From Halocaridina rubra (taxonomy: Eukaryota; Arthropoda; Malacostraca; Decapoda; Atyidae): a DNA stretch of 64,000 bases. Where the stretch lies: contig JAXCGZ010019154.1 of assembly GCA_037179515.1 (NCBI GenBank), positions 1-64,000 on the forward strand. Reading direction: 5' to 3'. Position 1 is the stretch's first letter; each line of letters starts with the position of its first letter. The position numbers and the translations under genes are program-made. Shown here one piece after another: positions 46,525 through 58,343 of the stretch. The notes under the pieces are model-generated. The model saw only the letters and a list, made by a program, of their open reading frames with translations. It was not told the origin of the DNA and ran no database searches.

Positions 46525-46700
46525 TTTAAGCGTAGCGTCCGCGACTCTGAGGCGTCAGGTCGAGGGTTCGCGCCCCGTCACGGTCTGAGGTTCGCAATGG
46601 CAAGCACTCAGGGTAAGGATTACATCTGCCAAAACAAGTCCTTCACAAGAAGGCAACCGGCCTAGCCCTTGGTTGAAAAGGGTGTCCGTGACCTAAAACC
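46525..46700. mobile_element. Possible tRNA-like SINE beside LINE copy d
   Basis: TAAGCGTAGCGTCCGCGACTC, then GGTCGAGGGTTCGCGCCCC, which resembles a B box/T arm, followed by a non-tRNA body to GACCTAAAACCGGAACCGGAAC. GC content is well above the surroundings. It is not homologous to the SINE at 22985. The A-box region is weak, so this is tentative. Confidence 0.4.
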
Positions 46701-47540
46701 GGAACCGGAACAGAATTTTTATATCTCCATATAAGTGCTATTTAGTGACTCAGTTTATCTCTTTTCTGGTAACACACATCTTAACTTAAAAATTTGACTC
46801 TGGTAATTTGAGGATAAAAAGAAAGAGAAAAAATAATGCAACATAAACAAAAGTCAAACCTGAAGGAAAATTCGAATTTGTGTCTGAGGAGGCACCCACC
46901 TGTTTCTGCTATATATTCTTCTTAACTTATAAACTCACTTGCTAACCAAGATATGTTATCACAGGATCAGAGTTTACATTTAACTTAATATATATACAAA
47001 ATAAAAAAAAATAGTAAAAGAGAAAGCTAAAAGAAAGAAAAAAAGAAAATAAGACAGCTGTACTACTTGGCACCTTTACTCAGTACTGTTGACAGGTATA
47101 TTTTTGGCATTTATTTAATTATTCAATTATTTCGTGTATCAAACTAGCTATCAAATTAATATAAATGGGAAGGATACAGATTTTAACAATATATGAAACC
47201 ACAGGATCAGGTGAACAGCTTAATAGCTCTCCCCAATTTACACAAAAAAAATGAGGGAATGTGATGTGATGGCTTCACCTCTGCCAACTCTTCTAAATTT
47301 CCTTCAAGGCAGAACAGGACAGCTTCTTCTCTTTCCCATCACGAAAATGTTCTCAATTTTTTCCTTTAATATTTTGGACAGTCTCGTCACACAACAAATA
47401 TAAGTTTTTTTCTCACAATACTCTGCAGGATTTCTTATTTAGGGAAATCATGTATGATTTATGCACTATTGTCTAAGTCACTCAAAAACACAAGGATAAG
47501 TTTAAAAGATACTGAATACCTGTGTACTGAATACGTGTGT
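46701..47540. other. Spacer between LINE copies d and e
   Basis: AT-rich unique-looking DNA, the only sizeable non-LINE gap in the array besides the TA tract near 40 kb. No coding feature recognised. Confidence 0.45.
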
Positions 47541-49372
47541 GATTACCTAATTGTAATTACCTAATTGTGTTTACGGGAAAGAGCCCAAAGCTCGCATCTT
47601 CCCGTCTCCTGATCGGTTCCATTTTATACTTAGTGATACTTATCATACCTGTCCTTAAAACTAGGGATTGAGATAGCATTAACTACCTCCTCGCTTAGCG
47701 AACTCCAATTATCAACTACTCTTACACTGAAAAAGTATTTAATACATCCTGCAAAGAAGTTTTCTTACGAAGCTTCAAACTATGACCTCTAGTTCTAGAG
47801 CCAGCCATATCAAAATATCGATCCCTATCCACTCTATCATAACCATGAAGGAATTTAAAGACTGTCAACATATCCCCCCTCCATCTTCTAACTTCGAGTG
47901 ATGGTAAGTCTAATTCCCTCAGCATCTCATCATAACTGAGATTGCGTATTTCTGGCACCAGTTTCGTGGCATGTCTTTGAACTTTATCAAGCTTAGCTAT
48001 GTGCTTTTTCAAATGTGGGTTCCAAAAGAGGGCTGCATATTCGAGTTTTGGCTCATATAGGTTAAATGAATATTTCTGAACATTTCCTTGTCCATGTGCC
48101 TGAAGGCTACCTTACATTTGATAAGAATGCATATGCTGCCCTTACTATGCCATTTATATGTATTTCTGGAGACAAATCTGCCAGTATGTTTACTCCTAGA
48201 TCTCTCTCATTTTCTGTCTCTTGAAATTGTACTCCAGCCAGCGAGTAGTCAAGCTTGGGCCTTCTTGCACTTGTACCCATTCTCATTACCTTACATTTTG
48301 AAGTACTGAATTTCATTAGCCACTTTTCTGACCACTCATGCAGACTATTTAGATCTTCCTGAAGTTCTCTACCATTGTTCTCGTTTTTTACTTTCTTCAC
48401 AATGTTTGCGTCATCTGCAAACATATTCATGAATGAATTTACAGACACTGGTAGGTCATTTACATATACAAGGAACAAAAGTGGCCCTAAAACTAAACCC
48501 TGTGGAACTCCACTACTAACTCTTCTCCATTCAGACACTTAATATCTTACTCTAACCCTCTGTTTCCTTTCTTCTAAGTAAGTTTTTATCCATTCCAAGA
48601 CATTTCCACCTATTCTAGCCATTGCTTGCAGCTTCCTAATAAGTCTCCCATGTGGAACAGTGTCAAACTCTTTCTGAAAGTCTAGGAATATGCGGTCTGC
48701 CCAGCCCTCTCTTTCCTGTAAGATTCAGCTTACCTCATCATAAAATTCTAATAAGTTTGTTAATTTTGATCTACCTTCTCTGAAGCCATGTTGTCTTACT
48801 GACAAAAAGTTGAAGGATTCCAAGTGAAGAGAGATATGTTTCCTTAGTAGTTTCTCCATAACTTTGCAAACTATGCTGGTCAAGGGAACTGGTCTATAGT
48901 TTAGGGCCGTATCCCTCTTTCCCTTTTGGAAGATAGGCAATACGTTTACTTGTTTCCAGCATTTTGGAGTCTCCTCTGACTCCAGTAACTTCTTAGAGAT
49001 GATACTTAGTGCCACCAATATAGAGTTTCTGCATTTTTTAAGTACATGGAGAGATATATTATCATGACATGTAGCTTCATGGACATCTAACTCCATCAGC
49101 GCTTTGCATATCTCTGTGGCTGAAAGGATGTTCTCTAATATCGGCCCATGAGCTTCTATTTCTGCAATCTGAATGGGTGGGGTATTTTCTACTGTAAATA
49201 CTGACTGAAACTCCTTGTTCAATTCTTTGCAGATCTCTTCATCAATCTCAGTGATGCTTCAATCCGCTCTCGTGAGCCTTAAAACCTGTTCTTTTACCTT
49301 CAGTTTTCCTCTGATAAAGCTGTGGAAAAGCTAGGAATTTTTTTAGCCTTCCTGGTGATGTCCCTTTAATAG
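47541..49372 (-). mobile_element. CR1-like LINE family A, copy e (tandem-duplicated unit 1)
   Basis: Tail GATTACCTAATTGTAATTAC at left; 5' edge CTTTAATAG at 49372, then (TG)5. It covers RT to C-terminus with frameshifts near 48540, 48725 and 48060 and stops. Private residues shared only with copy f include HGPILENILSATEICKALME, VHEATCHDNISLH and KKLLESEETPKCWKQ. The near-identity to copy f means the two are duplicates of one insertion. Confidence 0.93.
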
Positions 49373-49381
49373 TGTGTGTGT

Positions 49382-51214
49382 GATTACCTAATTGTGATTA
49401 CCTAATTGTGTTTACGGGAAAGAGCCCAAAGCTCGTATCTTCCCGTCTCCTGATCGGTTCCATTTTATACTTAGTGATACTTATCATACCTGTCCTTAAA
49501 ACTATGGATTGAGATAGCATTAACTACCTCCTCGCTTAGCCAATTCCAATTATCAACTACTCTTACACTGAAAAAGTATTTAATACATCCTGCAAAGAAG
49601 TTTCCTTACGAAGCTTCAAACTATGACCTCTAGTTCTAGAGCCAGCCATATCAAAATATCGATCCCTATCCACTCTATCATAACCATGAAGGAATTTAAA
49701 GACTGTCACCATATCCCCCCTCACTCTTCTAGCTTTGAGTGATGGTAAGTCTAATTCCCTCAGCCTCTCATCATAACTGAGAATGCGTATTTCTGGCACC
49801 AGTTTCGTGGCATGTCTTTGAACTTTTTCAAGCTTAGCTATGTGCTTTTTCAAATGTGGGTTCCAAAAGAGGGCTGCATATTCGAGTTTTGGCTCATATA
49901 GGTTAAATAAATATTTCTGAACATTTCCTTGTCCATGTGCCTGAAGGCTACCTTACATTTGATAAGAATGCATATGCTGCCTGTACTATGCCATTTATAT
50001 GTATTTCTGGAGACAAATCTGCCAGTATGTTTACTCCTAGATCTCTCTCATTTTCTGTCTCTTGGAAGTTGTACTCCAGCCAGCGAGTAGTCAAGCTTGG
50101 GCCTTCTTGCACTTGTACCCATTCTCATTACCTTACATTTTGAAGTATTGAATTTCATTAGCCACTTTTCTGACCACTCATGCAGACTATTTAGATCTTC
50201 CTGAAGTTCTCTACCATTGTTCTCGGTTTTTACTTTCTTCACAATGTTTGCGCCATCTGTAAACATATTCATGAATGAATTTACAGACACTGGTAGGTCA
50301 TTTACATATACAATGAACAAAAGTGGCCCTAAAACTGAACCCTGTGGAACTCCACTACTAACTCTTCTCCATTCAGACACTTAATATCTTACTCTAACCC
50401 TCTGTTTCCTTTCTTCTAAGTAAGTTTTTATCCATTCCAAGACATTTCCACCTACTCTAGCCATTGCTTGCAGCTTCCTAATAAGTCTCCCATGTGGAAC
50501 AGTGTCAAACTCTTTCTGAAAGTCTAGGAATATGCGGTCTGCCCAGCCCTCTCTTTCCTGTAAGATTCAGCTTACCACATCATAAAATTCTAATAAGTTT
50601 GTTAATTTTGATCTACCTTCTCTGAAGCCATGTTGTCTTACTGACAAAAAGTTGAAGGATTACATGTGAAGAGAGATATGTTTCCTTAGTAGTTTCTCCA
50701 TAACTTTGCAAACTATGCTGGGCAAGGGAACTGGTCTATAGTTTAGAGCCGTATCCCTCTTTCCCTTTTGGAAGATAGGCAATACGTTTGCTTGTTTCCA
50801 GCATTTTGGAGTCTCCTCTGACTCCAGTAACTTCTTAGAGATGATACTTAGTGCCACCAATATAGAGTTTCTGCATTTTTTAAGTACATGGAGAGATATA
50901 TTATCATGACATGTAGCTTCATGGACATCTAACTCCATCAGCGCTTTGCATATCTCTGTGGCTGAAAGGATGTTCTCTAATATCGGCCCATGAGCTTCTA
51001 TTTCTGCAATCTGAATGGGTGGGGTATTTTCTACTGTAAATACTGACTGAAACTCCTTGTTCAATTCTTTGCAGATCTCTTCATCAATCTCAGTGATGCT
51101 TCCATCCGCTCTCGTAAGCCTTAAAACCTGTTCTTTTACCTTCAGTTTTCCTCTGATAAAGTTGTGGAAAAGCTAGGAATTTTTATAGCCTTCCTGGTGA
51201 TGTCCCTTTAATAG
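49382..51214 (-). mobile_element. CR1-like LINE family A, copy f (tandem-duplicated unit 2)
   Basis: Begins 1841 bp after copy e with tail GATTACCTAATTGTGATTAC and ends at the same TTTAATAG|TGTGTGTG junction. It shares copy e's private substitutions, its SVKVQ-type frame damage and the missing base pair run that fuses KTSLQDV to LNTFSV. Few differences separate e and f, for example VNVLPIFQ against ANVLPIFQ. Confidence 0.93.
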
Positions 51215-51223
51215 TGTGTGTGT

Positions 51224-53434
51224 GATTACCTAATTGTGATTACCTAATTGTGTTTACGGGAAAGAGCCCAAAGCTCGTATCTTCCCGTCTCCTCATCGGT
51301 TCCATTTTATACTTAGTGATACTTATCATACCTGTCCTTAAAACTATGGATTGAAATAGCATTAACTACCTCCTCGCTTAGCCAGTTCCAATTATCAACT
51401 ACTCTTACGCTGATAAAGTATTTCCTTACATCCTGCAAAGAAGTTTTCTTACGAAGCTTCAAACTATGACCTCTAGTTCTAGAGCCAGCCATATCAAAAT
51501 ATCGATCCCTATCCACTCTATCATAACCATGAAGGAATTTAAAGACTGTCACCATATCCCCCCTCACTCTTCTAGCTTCGAGTGATGGTAAGTCTAATTC
51601 CCTCAGCCTCTCATCATAACTGAGATTGCGTATTTCTGGCACCAGTTTCGTGGCATGTCTTTGAACGTTTTCAAGCTTAGCTATGTGCTTTTTCAAGTGC
51701 GGATTCCAAAAGGGGGCTGCATATTCGAGTTTTGGCCTCACATAGGTTACATAAATATTTCTGAACATTTCCTTGTCCATGTGCCTGAAAGCTACCCTTA
51801 CATTTGATAAGAATGCATATGCTGCCCTTACTATGCCATTTATATGTATTTCTGGAGACAAATCTGCCAGTATGTTTACTCCTAGATCTCTCTCATTTTC
51901 TGTCTCTTGAAGTTGTACTCCAGCCACCGAGTAGTCAAGCTTGGGCCTTCTTGCACTTGTACCCATTCTCATTACCTTACATTTTGAAGTATTGAATTTC
52001 ATTAGCCACTTTTCTGACCACTCATGCAGATTATTTAGATCCTCCTGAAGTTCTCTACCATTGTTCTCGTTTTTTACTTTCTTCACAATCTTTGCATCAT
52101 CTGCAAACATATTCATGAATGAATTTACAGACTCTGGTAGGTCATTTACATATACAAGGAACAAAAGTGGCCCTAAAACTGAACCCTGTGGAACTCCACT
52201 ACTAACTCTTCTCCATTCAGACACTGAGTGTCTTACTCTAACCCTCTGTTCCTCTCCTTCTAAGTAAGTTTTTATCCATTCCAAAACATTTCCACCTATT
52301 CTAGCCATTGCTTGCAGCTTCCTAATAAGTCTCCCATGTGGAACAGTGTCAAACGCTTTTTGGAAGTCTAGGAATATGCAATCTGCCCAGCCCTCTCTTT
52401 CCTGTAAGATTTGGCTTACCTCATCATAAAATTCTAATAAGTTTGTTACTGTTGATCTACCTTCTCTGAAGCCATGTTGCCTCACTGACAAAAAGTTGAA
52501 GGATTCCAAGTGAAGAGAGATATGTTTCCTTAGTAGTTTCTCCATAACTTTGCAAACTATGCTGGTCAAGGAAACTGGTCTATAGTTCAGAGCCGTATCC
52601 CTCCTTCCCTTTTTGAAGATAGGTATCACATTTGCTTGTTTCCAGCATCTTGGAATCTCCCCCGACTCCAGTGACTCCTTAAATATGATACTTAGTGCCA
52701 CTGATAATGTGTTTGCGCAATTTTTAAGCACATGAGGGGATATGTCATCAGGACCTGTAGCTTTATGAACATCTAAATCCATCAGCGCTTTGCATACCTC
52801 TGTGGCTGTAAGGTTGATGTTCTCTAATACCGGCCCTTGAGCTTCTATCACTGCAATCTGAGGGGGTGGGGTATTTTCTACTGTAAATACTGACTGAAAC
52901 TCCTTGTTCAATTCTTTGCAGATCTCTTCATCCGTCTCAGTGATGCTTCCATCCGCTCTCTTTAGCCTTAAAACCTGTTCTTTTACCTTCAGTTTTCCTC
53001 TGATAAAGCTGTGGAAAAGCTTGGGATTTTCTTTAGCCTTCCTGGTGATGTCCCTCTCATAGTCTCTCTCTGCCTCTCTCCTTTTACTTAGGTAGTCATT
53101 TCTTGCTCTTTTGTAGGTTTGCCAGGCATTTATGTTTTTTTTCTCCTCTTATACCTATTCCAGCATTTGTCTCTCCACTCCTTAGCTCTTTTACACCCAT
53201 TATCGAACCATTTCTCTCTGGCATGAATTACACCTACTTTGGTGATAGGTATGCAGCAATCTACTATCTTCCCATATTTCTCACAAAAGATGTCATACAT
53301 TTCTTGTACAGATTTGTTGTAAAATAATGTTCTCCAGTCAATAACTGCAAAAAGCTCATTCATTTTGATGTAATTTCCTTTCGGATAGTTCCTCCTCATG
53401 TCCTCAGTGCCTCTACTTTAAGGAAGAATATCTT
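51224..53434 (-). mobile_element. CR1-like LINE family A, copy g (5'-truncated, best RT frame)
   Basis: Tail GATTACCTAATTGTGATTAC, complete 3' UTR, ORF2 C-terminus, RT and the distal endonuclease region. It is truncated at AGAATATCTT near 53434, within the endonuclease domain (after the EDMRRNYPKG block). The 1842 bp distance from copy f's tail continues the duplication spacing, but the body is a different, better preserved copy. Confidence 0.93.
51313..53143 (-). pseudogene. LINE ORF2 RT region, copy g, long intact frame
   Basis: Open from ~53143 (NAWQTYKRARNDYLSKRREA) to the stop at 51313, about 610 codons. The complete RT domain has the motif A region FLDFQKAFDTVPH, VPQGSVLGPLLFLVYVNDLP and FADDAKI; then a thumb region (WSEKWLMKFNTSKCKVM, DLGVNILADLSPEIHINGIV) and the CR1-type C-terminus (YVRPKLEYAAPFWNPHLKKH, RTRGHSLKLRKKTSLQDVRK, NAISIHSFKDRYDKYH). 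All catalytic Asp residues are present. The only visible break is upstream: a T8 run at ~53133-53140 shifts the frame from the endonuclease segment at 53399-53130. With the endonuclease truncated, it cannot retrotranspose by itself. Confidence 0.92.
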
Positions 53435-53450
53435 CCTGTGTTTATGCATG

Positions 53451-56400
53451 TCATTACTTAATTGTGATTACCTAATTGTGCTTACGGGAAAGAGCCCAAA
53501 GCTTGTATCTGCACGTCTCCTGATCGGTTCCATTTTGTACTTAGTGATACTTATCATACCTGTCCTTAAAACTATGGATTGAGATAGTATTAACCACGTC
53601 CACGCTTAGCGAATTCCAATTATCAACTACTCTTACACTGAAAAAGTGCTTCCTTACATCCTGCAAAGAAGTTTTCTTACGAAGCTTCAAACTATGACCT
53701 CTAGTTCTAGAGCCAGCCATATGAAAATATCCATCCTTATCCACTCTATCACTACCATGAAGGAATTTAAAGACTGTTACCATGTCCCCCTTATTCTTCT
53801 ATCTTCGAGTGATGGCAAGTCTAATACCCTCAGTTTCTCATCATAACTGAAATTGCGTATTTATGGCACCTGTTTCGTGGCAGGTCTTTAAACTTTTTCA
53901 AGCTTAGCTAGTGATTCTTCAAGTGCGGATTCCAAAAAGGGGGTGCATATTCAAATTTTTGCCTCACATAGGTTACATAAATATTTCTGAACATTTCCTT
54001 GTCCATGTGCCTGAAGGCTACCCTTACACTTGATAAGAATGTATATGCTGCCCTTACTATGCCATTTATATGTATTTCTGGAGACAAATCTGTCAGCATG
54101 TTTACTTCTAGATCTCTCTCATTTTCTGTCTCTTGAAGTTGTATTCCTTCCACAGAAAAGTCAAGCTTGGGCCTTCTTGCACTTGTACCCATTTTAATTA
54201 TCTTGCATTTTGAAGTATTGAATTTAGTTAGCCACTTTTATTACCACTCATGGAGACTATTTACATCTTCCTGAAGTCCTATACCATTGTTCTCGTTGCT
54301 TACTTTCTTCATAATCATTGCATCATCTGCAAACATATTCATGAATGAATTTACAGACTCAAGTAGGTCATTTACATATACAAAGAACAAAAGTGGCCCT
54401 AAAACTAAGCCCTTTGGAACTCCACTACTAACTTATCTCCATTCAGACACTGAGTGTCTTATTCTAACCCTCTGTTTCTCTCCTTCTAAGTCAGTTTTTA
54501 TCCATTCCAAGACATTTCCACCTATTCTAGCCATTGCTTGCATCTCCTTAATGAGTCTCCCGTGTGGCACAGTGTGAAATGCTTTCTGGAAGTCTAGGAA
54601 TATGCAATCTGCCCAGCCCTCTCTTTCCTGTAAGATTCGGCTTACCTCAACATAAAATTCTAATAAGTTTCATACTGTTGATGTACCTTCTCTGAAGCTA
54701 TGTTGTCTCACTGACATAAAGTTGAAGGATTACAAGTAAAGAGAGATATGTTTCCTTAGTAGTTTCTCCATAACTTTGCAAACTATGCTGATTAAGGAAA
54801 CTTTTCTATATTTTAGAGCCTTATCCCTTCTTCCCTTTTTGGAGATAGGCAATACATTCGATTTTTTCCAGCATCTTGGAATCTCCGCTCACTCCAGTGA
54901 CTTTTTAAATATGATACTTAGTGCCACTGATATTGAGTTTGTGCATTTTCTAAGTACATAAGGGGTATATCATCAGGACCAGTAGCTTTTATGGACATCT
55001 AACTCCATCAGCGTTTTGCATATCTCTGTGACTGAAAAGTTGATGTTCTCTAATGCTGGCCCCTGAGCTTCTATCTCTGCAATTTGTAGGGGTGGGGTGT
55101 TTTCTACTGTAAATACTGACTGAAAATCTTTGTTCAATTGTTTGCAGAGCTCTGCATCAATCTCAGTGATGCTTCCATCCGCTCTCTTAAGCCTTAAAAC
55201 CTGTTCTTTTACCTTCAGTTTTCCTCTGATAAAGCTGTGGAAAAGTCTGGGATTTTCTTTAGCCTTCCTGGTGATGCCCCTTTCATAGTCTTTTTCTGAC
55301 TCTCTTTTTTTTTACTTAGGTAATTATTTCTTGGTCTTTTGTAGGTTTGGCTGGCATTTATGTTTTTTCTCCTCCTATGCCTTTTCCAGCATTTGTCTCT
55401 CCACGCCTTAGCTCTTTTACACTCATTATCGAACCATTTCTCTCTGGCATGAATTACACCTAATTTGGTGACAGGTATGCAGCAATCTACTATCTTCCGA
55501 TATTTTTCATGAATGATGTCATACATATCTTGTACAGATTTGTTGTAAAATAAGGTCCTCCAGTCAATAACTGCAAAATGCTCATTCATTTTGATGTAAT
55601 CTCCTTTCGGATAGTTCCTCCTCATGTCCTCAGTGCCTCTACTCTCAGGCAGAACATCCTCAATGATATACTTTATCAACAACATCTTGGTCACTCTTTC
55701 TATTTGGTGGTTTATACTCAATTTGTTCAATATTCAACACGTTATCTGTGAATACTAGATCAAGTAGTGATGGCTCATCCCCACCCCTTGCCCTCTTTCG
55801 TTCCAGTGCATGTTGGTGTAGGAAATTCCCTTGCACGCTATCTAGGAATCTTGCCCCGAATGAGTCCTCACCACTGTGTGGGTCAAGATTTATCCAATCT
55901 ATCTCTTTATGATTAAAATCTCCCATTATCAAAATTCTACATATTCTCTCCAGTGCCATGTAAACAACTGAGTTTATGGCTCCAATATTACCAATATGAC
56001 TTTCCTCATAAACTTCTAGCCTATTCTGGTTCCTTGGTGGGTTAAATACTACAGTCATTATAATGCTCTCTGACCCAGTATTTATGCGAGCAATAAAAAA
56101 TTCCTTGAACTCACTTTCTATAGCCAAGTTTATTTCTTCAACTGAATCCTTTCACTTAAGATCAGTGCTATCCCTCCAACAGTCCTCTCAGATCCATTAC
56201 CCCTTCATATTCAGAAACTCTTAGGAAATACTGTGACAATGTTTATGCCCTTACTCATCTTAGTCTCTGTAACTGCTACTATATCTGCCTTATTGTTGTG
56301 ATTCCTATCTTTTGATTCTACTGCCTTGCCAGCTAATTCATCAGCATTTGTGTGTACTAATCTTAATGAGGCCCCATCCCATGACCTTCTGTCATTATCT

Positions 56401-56924
56401 TCTTTATCTCCCCTTTGTCTGGAAGAACTCTGAAATGAAAATTTTTCTTCTCTTCTTCATTTCTTTCCTTATATATCCTTCTAGCATCTCCCAACAAGTT
56501 TTTGATCCTTTCCATCTCTTCCTGTGTTCTGTATCATCTAATGAACACTTCTTTAAATTCTTGAAGGTCTAGTAGACTTTTCTCCTCATCAATATTTCTC
56601 CTCATGTTTCCCCTCTCTCAAAGGTTACTTTTGTTGGTCACTGCCTTCCCTCCCTCGAAAATTTACCTAGTTGGTGAATGTTTACAATATCCTCAGGACC
56701 ACAAATAGCTCCAAGTTTTCTTATCATGTCTACAATCCTAGCTATATTTTCTTAAAGTCTCCCCTGCCATGTTGGCTCCTGGGATTCGCTTATGCCTGAG
56801 ATTACCACTGTGTTCTCTTTATCAAATACCCGTTTAATCGGTAGATTTGCCTTTTCCATCACAGCGTATTTCATTTTTTCGATTCGTCTTTCTTTATAGT
56901 CAACTGTTTGTATGTTTTCCAGTG
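53451..56924 (-). mobile_element. CR1-like LINE family A, copy h (5'-truncated in ORF1)
   Basis: Tail ATTACTTAATTGTGATTACC, with a more diverged 3' UTR (GCTTACGGGAAAGAGCC). It extends through the C-terminus, RT (heavily frameshifted; 54192-53908 readable), endonuclease (ARINTGSESIIMTVVFNPPR, LIMGDFNHKEIDWINLDPHS, LLDLVFTDN; 56127-55215) and part of ORF1 (LENIQTVDYKERRIEKMKYA at 56900). It stops at TATGTTTTCCAG, then (TG)n at 56924. More substitutions than its neighbours suggest greater age. Confidence 0.92.
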
Positions 56925-56937
56925 TGTGTGTGTGTGT

Positions 56938-58343
56938 GACCACCTAATTGGGATTATGTAATTGTGTTTACGGAAAGAGCCCAAAGCTCGTATCTGCCCG
57001 TCTCCTGATCGGCTTCATTTTGTACTTAGTGATAATTATCGTACCTGTCCTTAAAACTATGGATTGAGATAGCATTAACTACCTCCTCGCTTAGGGAATT
57101 CCAATTATCAACTACTCTTGCACTGAAAAAGTATTTCCTTACATCCTGCAAAGAAGTTTTCTTATGAAGCTTCAAACTATGACCTCTAGTTCTAGAGCCA
57201 GCCATATCAAAATATCCATCCCTATCCACTCTTTCATAACCATGAAGGAATTTATAGACTGTTACCATATCCCCTTCAATCTTCTAGCTTCGAGTGATGG
57301 TAAGTCTAATTCCCTCAGCCTTTCATCATAACTGAGATTGCGTATTTCTGGCGCCAGTTTCATGGCATGTCTTTGAACTTTTTCAAGCTTAGCTATGTGC
57401 TTTTTCAAGTGTGGATTCCAAAAGGGGGCTGCATATTCGAGTTTTGGCCTCACATAGGTTACATAAATATTTCTGAACATTTCCTTGTCCATGTGCCTGA
57501 AGGCTACCCTTACATTTGATAAGAATGCATATGCTGCCCTTACTATGCCATTTATATGTATTTCTAGAGACAAATCTGCCAGTATGTTTACTCCTAGATC
57601 TCTCTCATTTTCTGTCTCTTGAAGTTGTACTCCAGCCAGCGAGTAGTCAAGCTTGGGCCTTCTTGCACTTGTACCCATTCTCATTACCTTACATTTTGAA
57701 GTACTGAATCTCATTAGCCACTTTTCTGACCACTCACGCAGACTATTTCGATCTTCCTGAAGTTCTCTACCATTGTTCTCGTTTTTTACTTTCTTCACAA
57801 TCTTTGCATCATCTGCAAACATTTTTCATGAATGAATTTACAGACACTGGTAGGTCATTTACATATACAAGAAACAAAAGTGGCCATAAAACTAAACCCT
57901 GTGGAACTCTACTACTAACTCTTCTCCATTCGGACACTGAGTGTCTTATTCTTACCCTCTGTTCCTCTCCTTCTAAGTTAGTTTTTATCCATTCCAAGAC
58001 ATTTCCACCTATTTTAGCCATTGATTGCAGCTTCCTAATTAGTCTCCCATGTGAAACAGTGTCAAACGCTTTTTGGAAGTCTAGGAATATGCAATCTGCC
58101 CAACCCTCTCTTTCCTGTAAGATTCGGCTTACCTCATCATAAAATTATAATAAGTTTGTTACTGTTGATCTACCTTCTCTGAAGCCATGTTGCCTCACTG
58201 ACATAAAGTTGAAGGATTCCAAGTGAAGAGAGAAATGTTTCCTTAGTAGTTTCTCAATAACTTTGCAAACTATGCTGGTCAAGGAAACTGGACTATAGTT
58301 CAGAGCAGTATCCCTCCTTCCATTTTTGAAGATAGTTATCACG
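56938..58343 (-). mobile_element. CR1-like LINE family A, copy i, 3' part
   Basis: Tail is degenerate (ACCTAATTGGGATTATGTAATTG). Minus-strand ORF2 C-terminus and RT: 57822-57262 covers MFADDAKI to SLEARR; then a frame break at 57822 (an extra base pair run near TTTTTCATG) and 58021-57809 with VPQGLVLWPLLFLVYVNDLP. Interrupted at GATAGTTATCACG (58343) by an opposite-strand LINE. It resumes at 59893. Confidence 0.92.

Noticed and set aside
45925..46665. 246-codon plus-strand frame rich in Ser/Phe
   Set aside because: Antisense of the LINE ORF1 coiled coil; the same mirror frame appears opposite ORF1 in copy j (63173-63862). The Glu/Lys-rich sense strand suppresses stops on the opposite strand.
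46710..47540. Host gene within the LINE array spacer
   Set aside because: AT-rich with no exon-like frame or splice pair that I can support.
51804..51995. Recurring 63-codon plus-strand frame (MHMLPLLCHLYVFLETN) also at 40.7, 43.1, 48.1, 57.5 and 60.7 kb
   Set aside because: It recurs because the LINE recurs; it is the antisense of the ORF2 thumb region and has no independent support.
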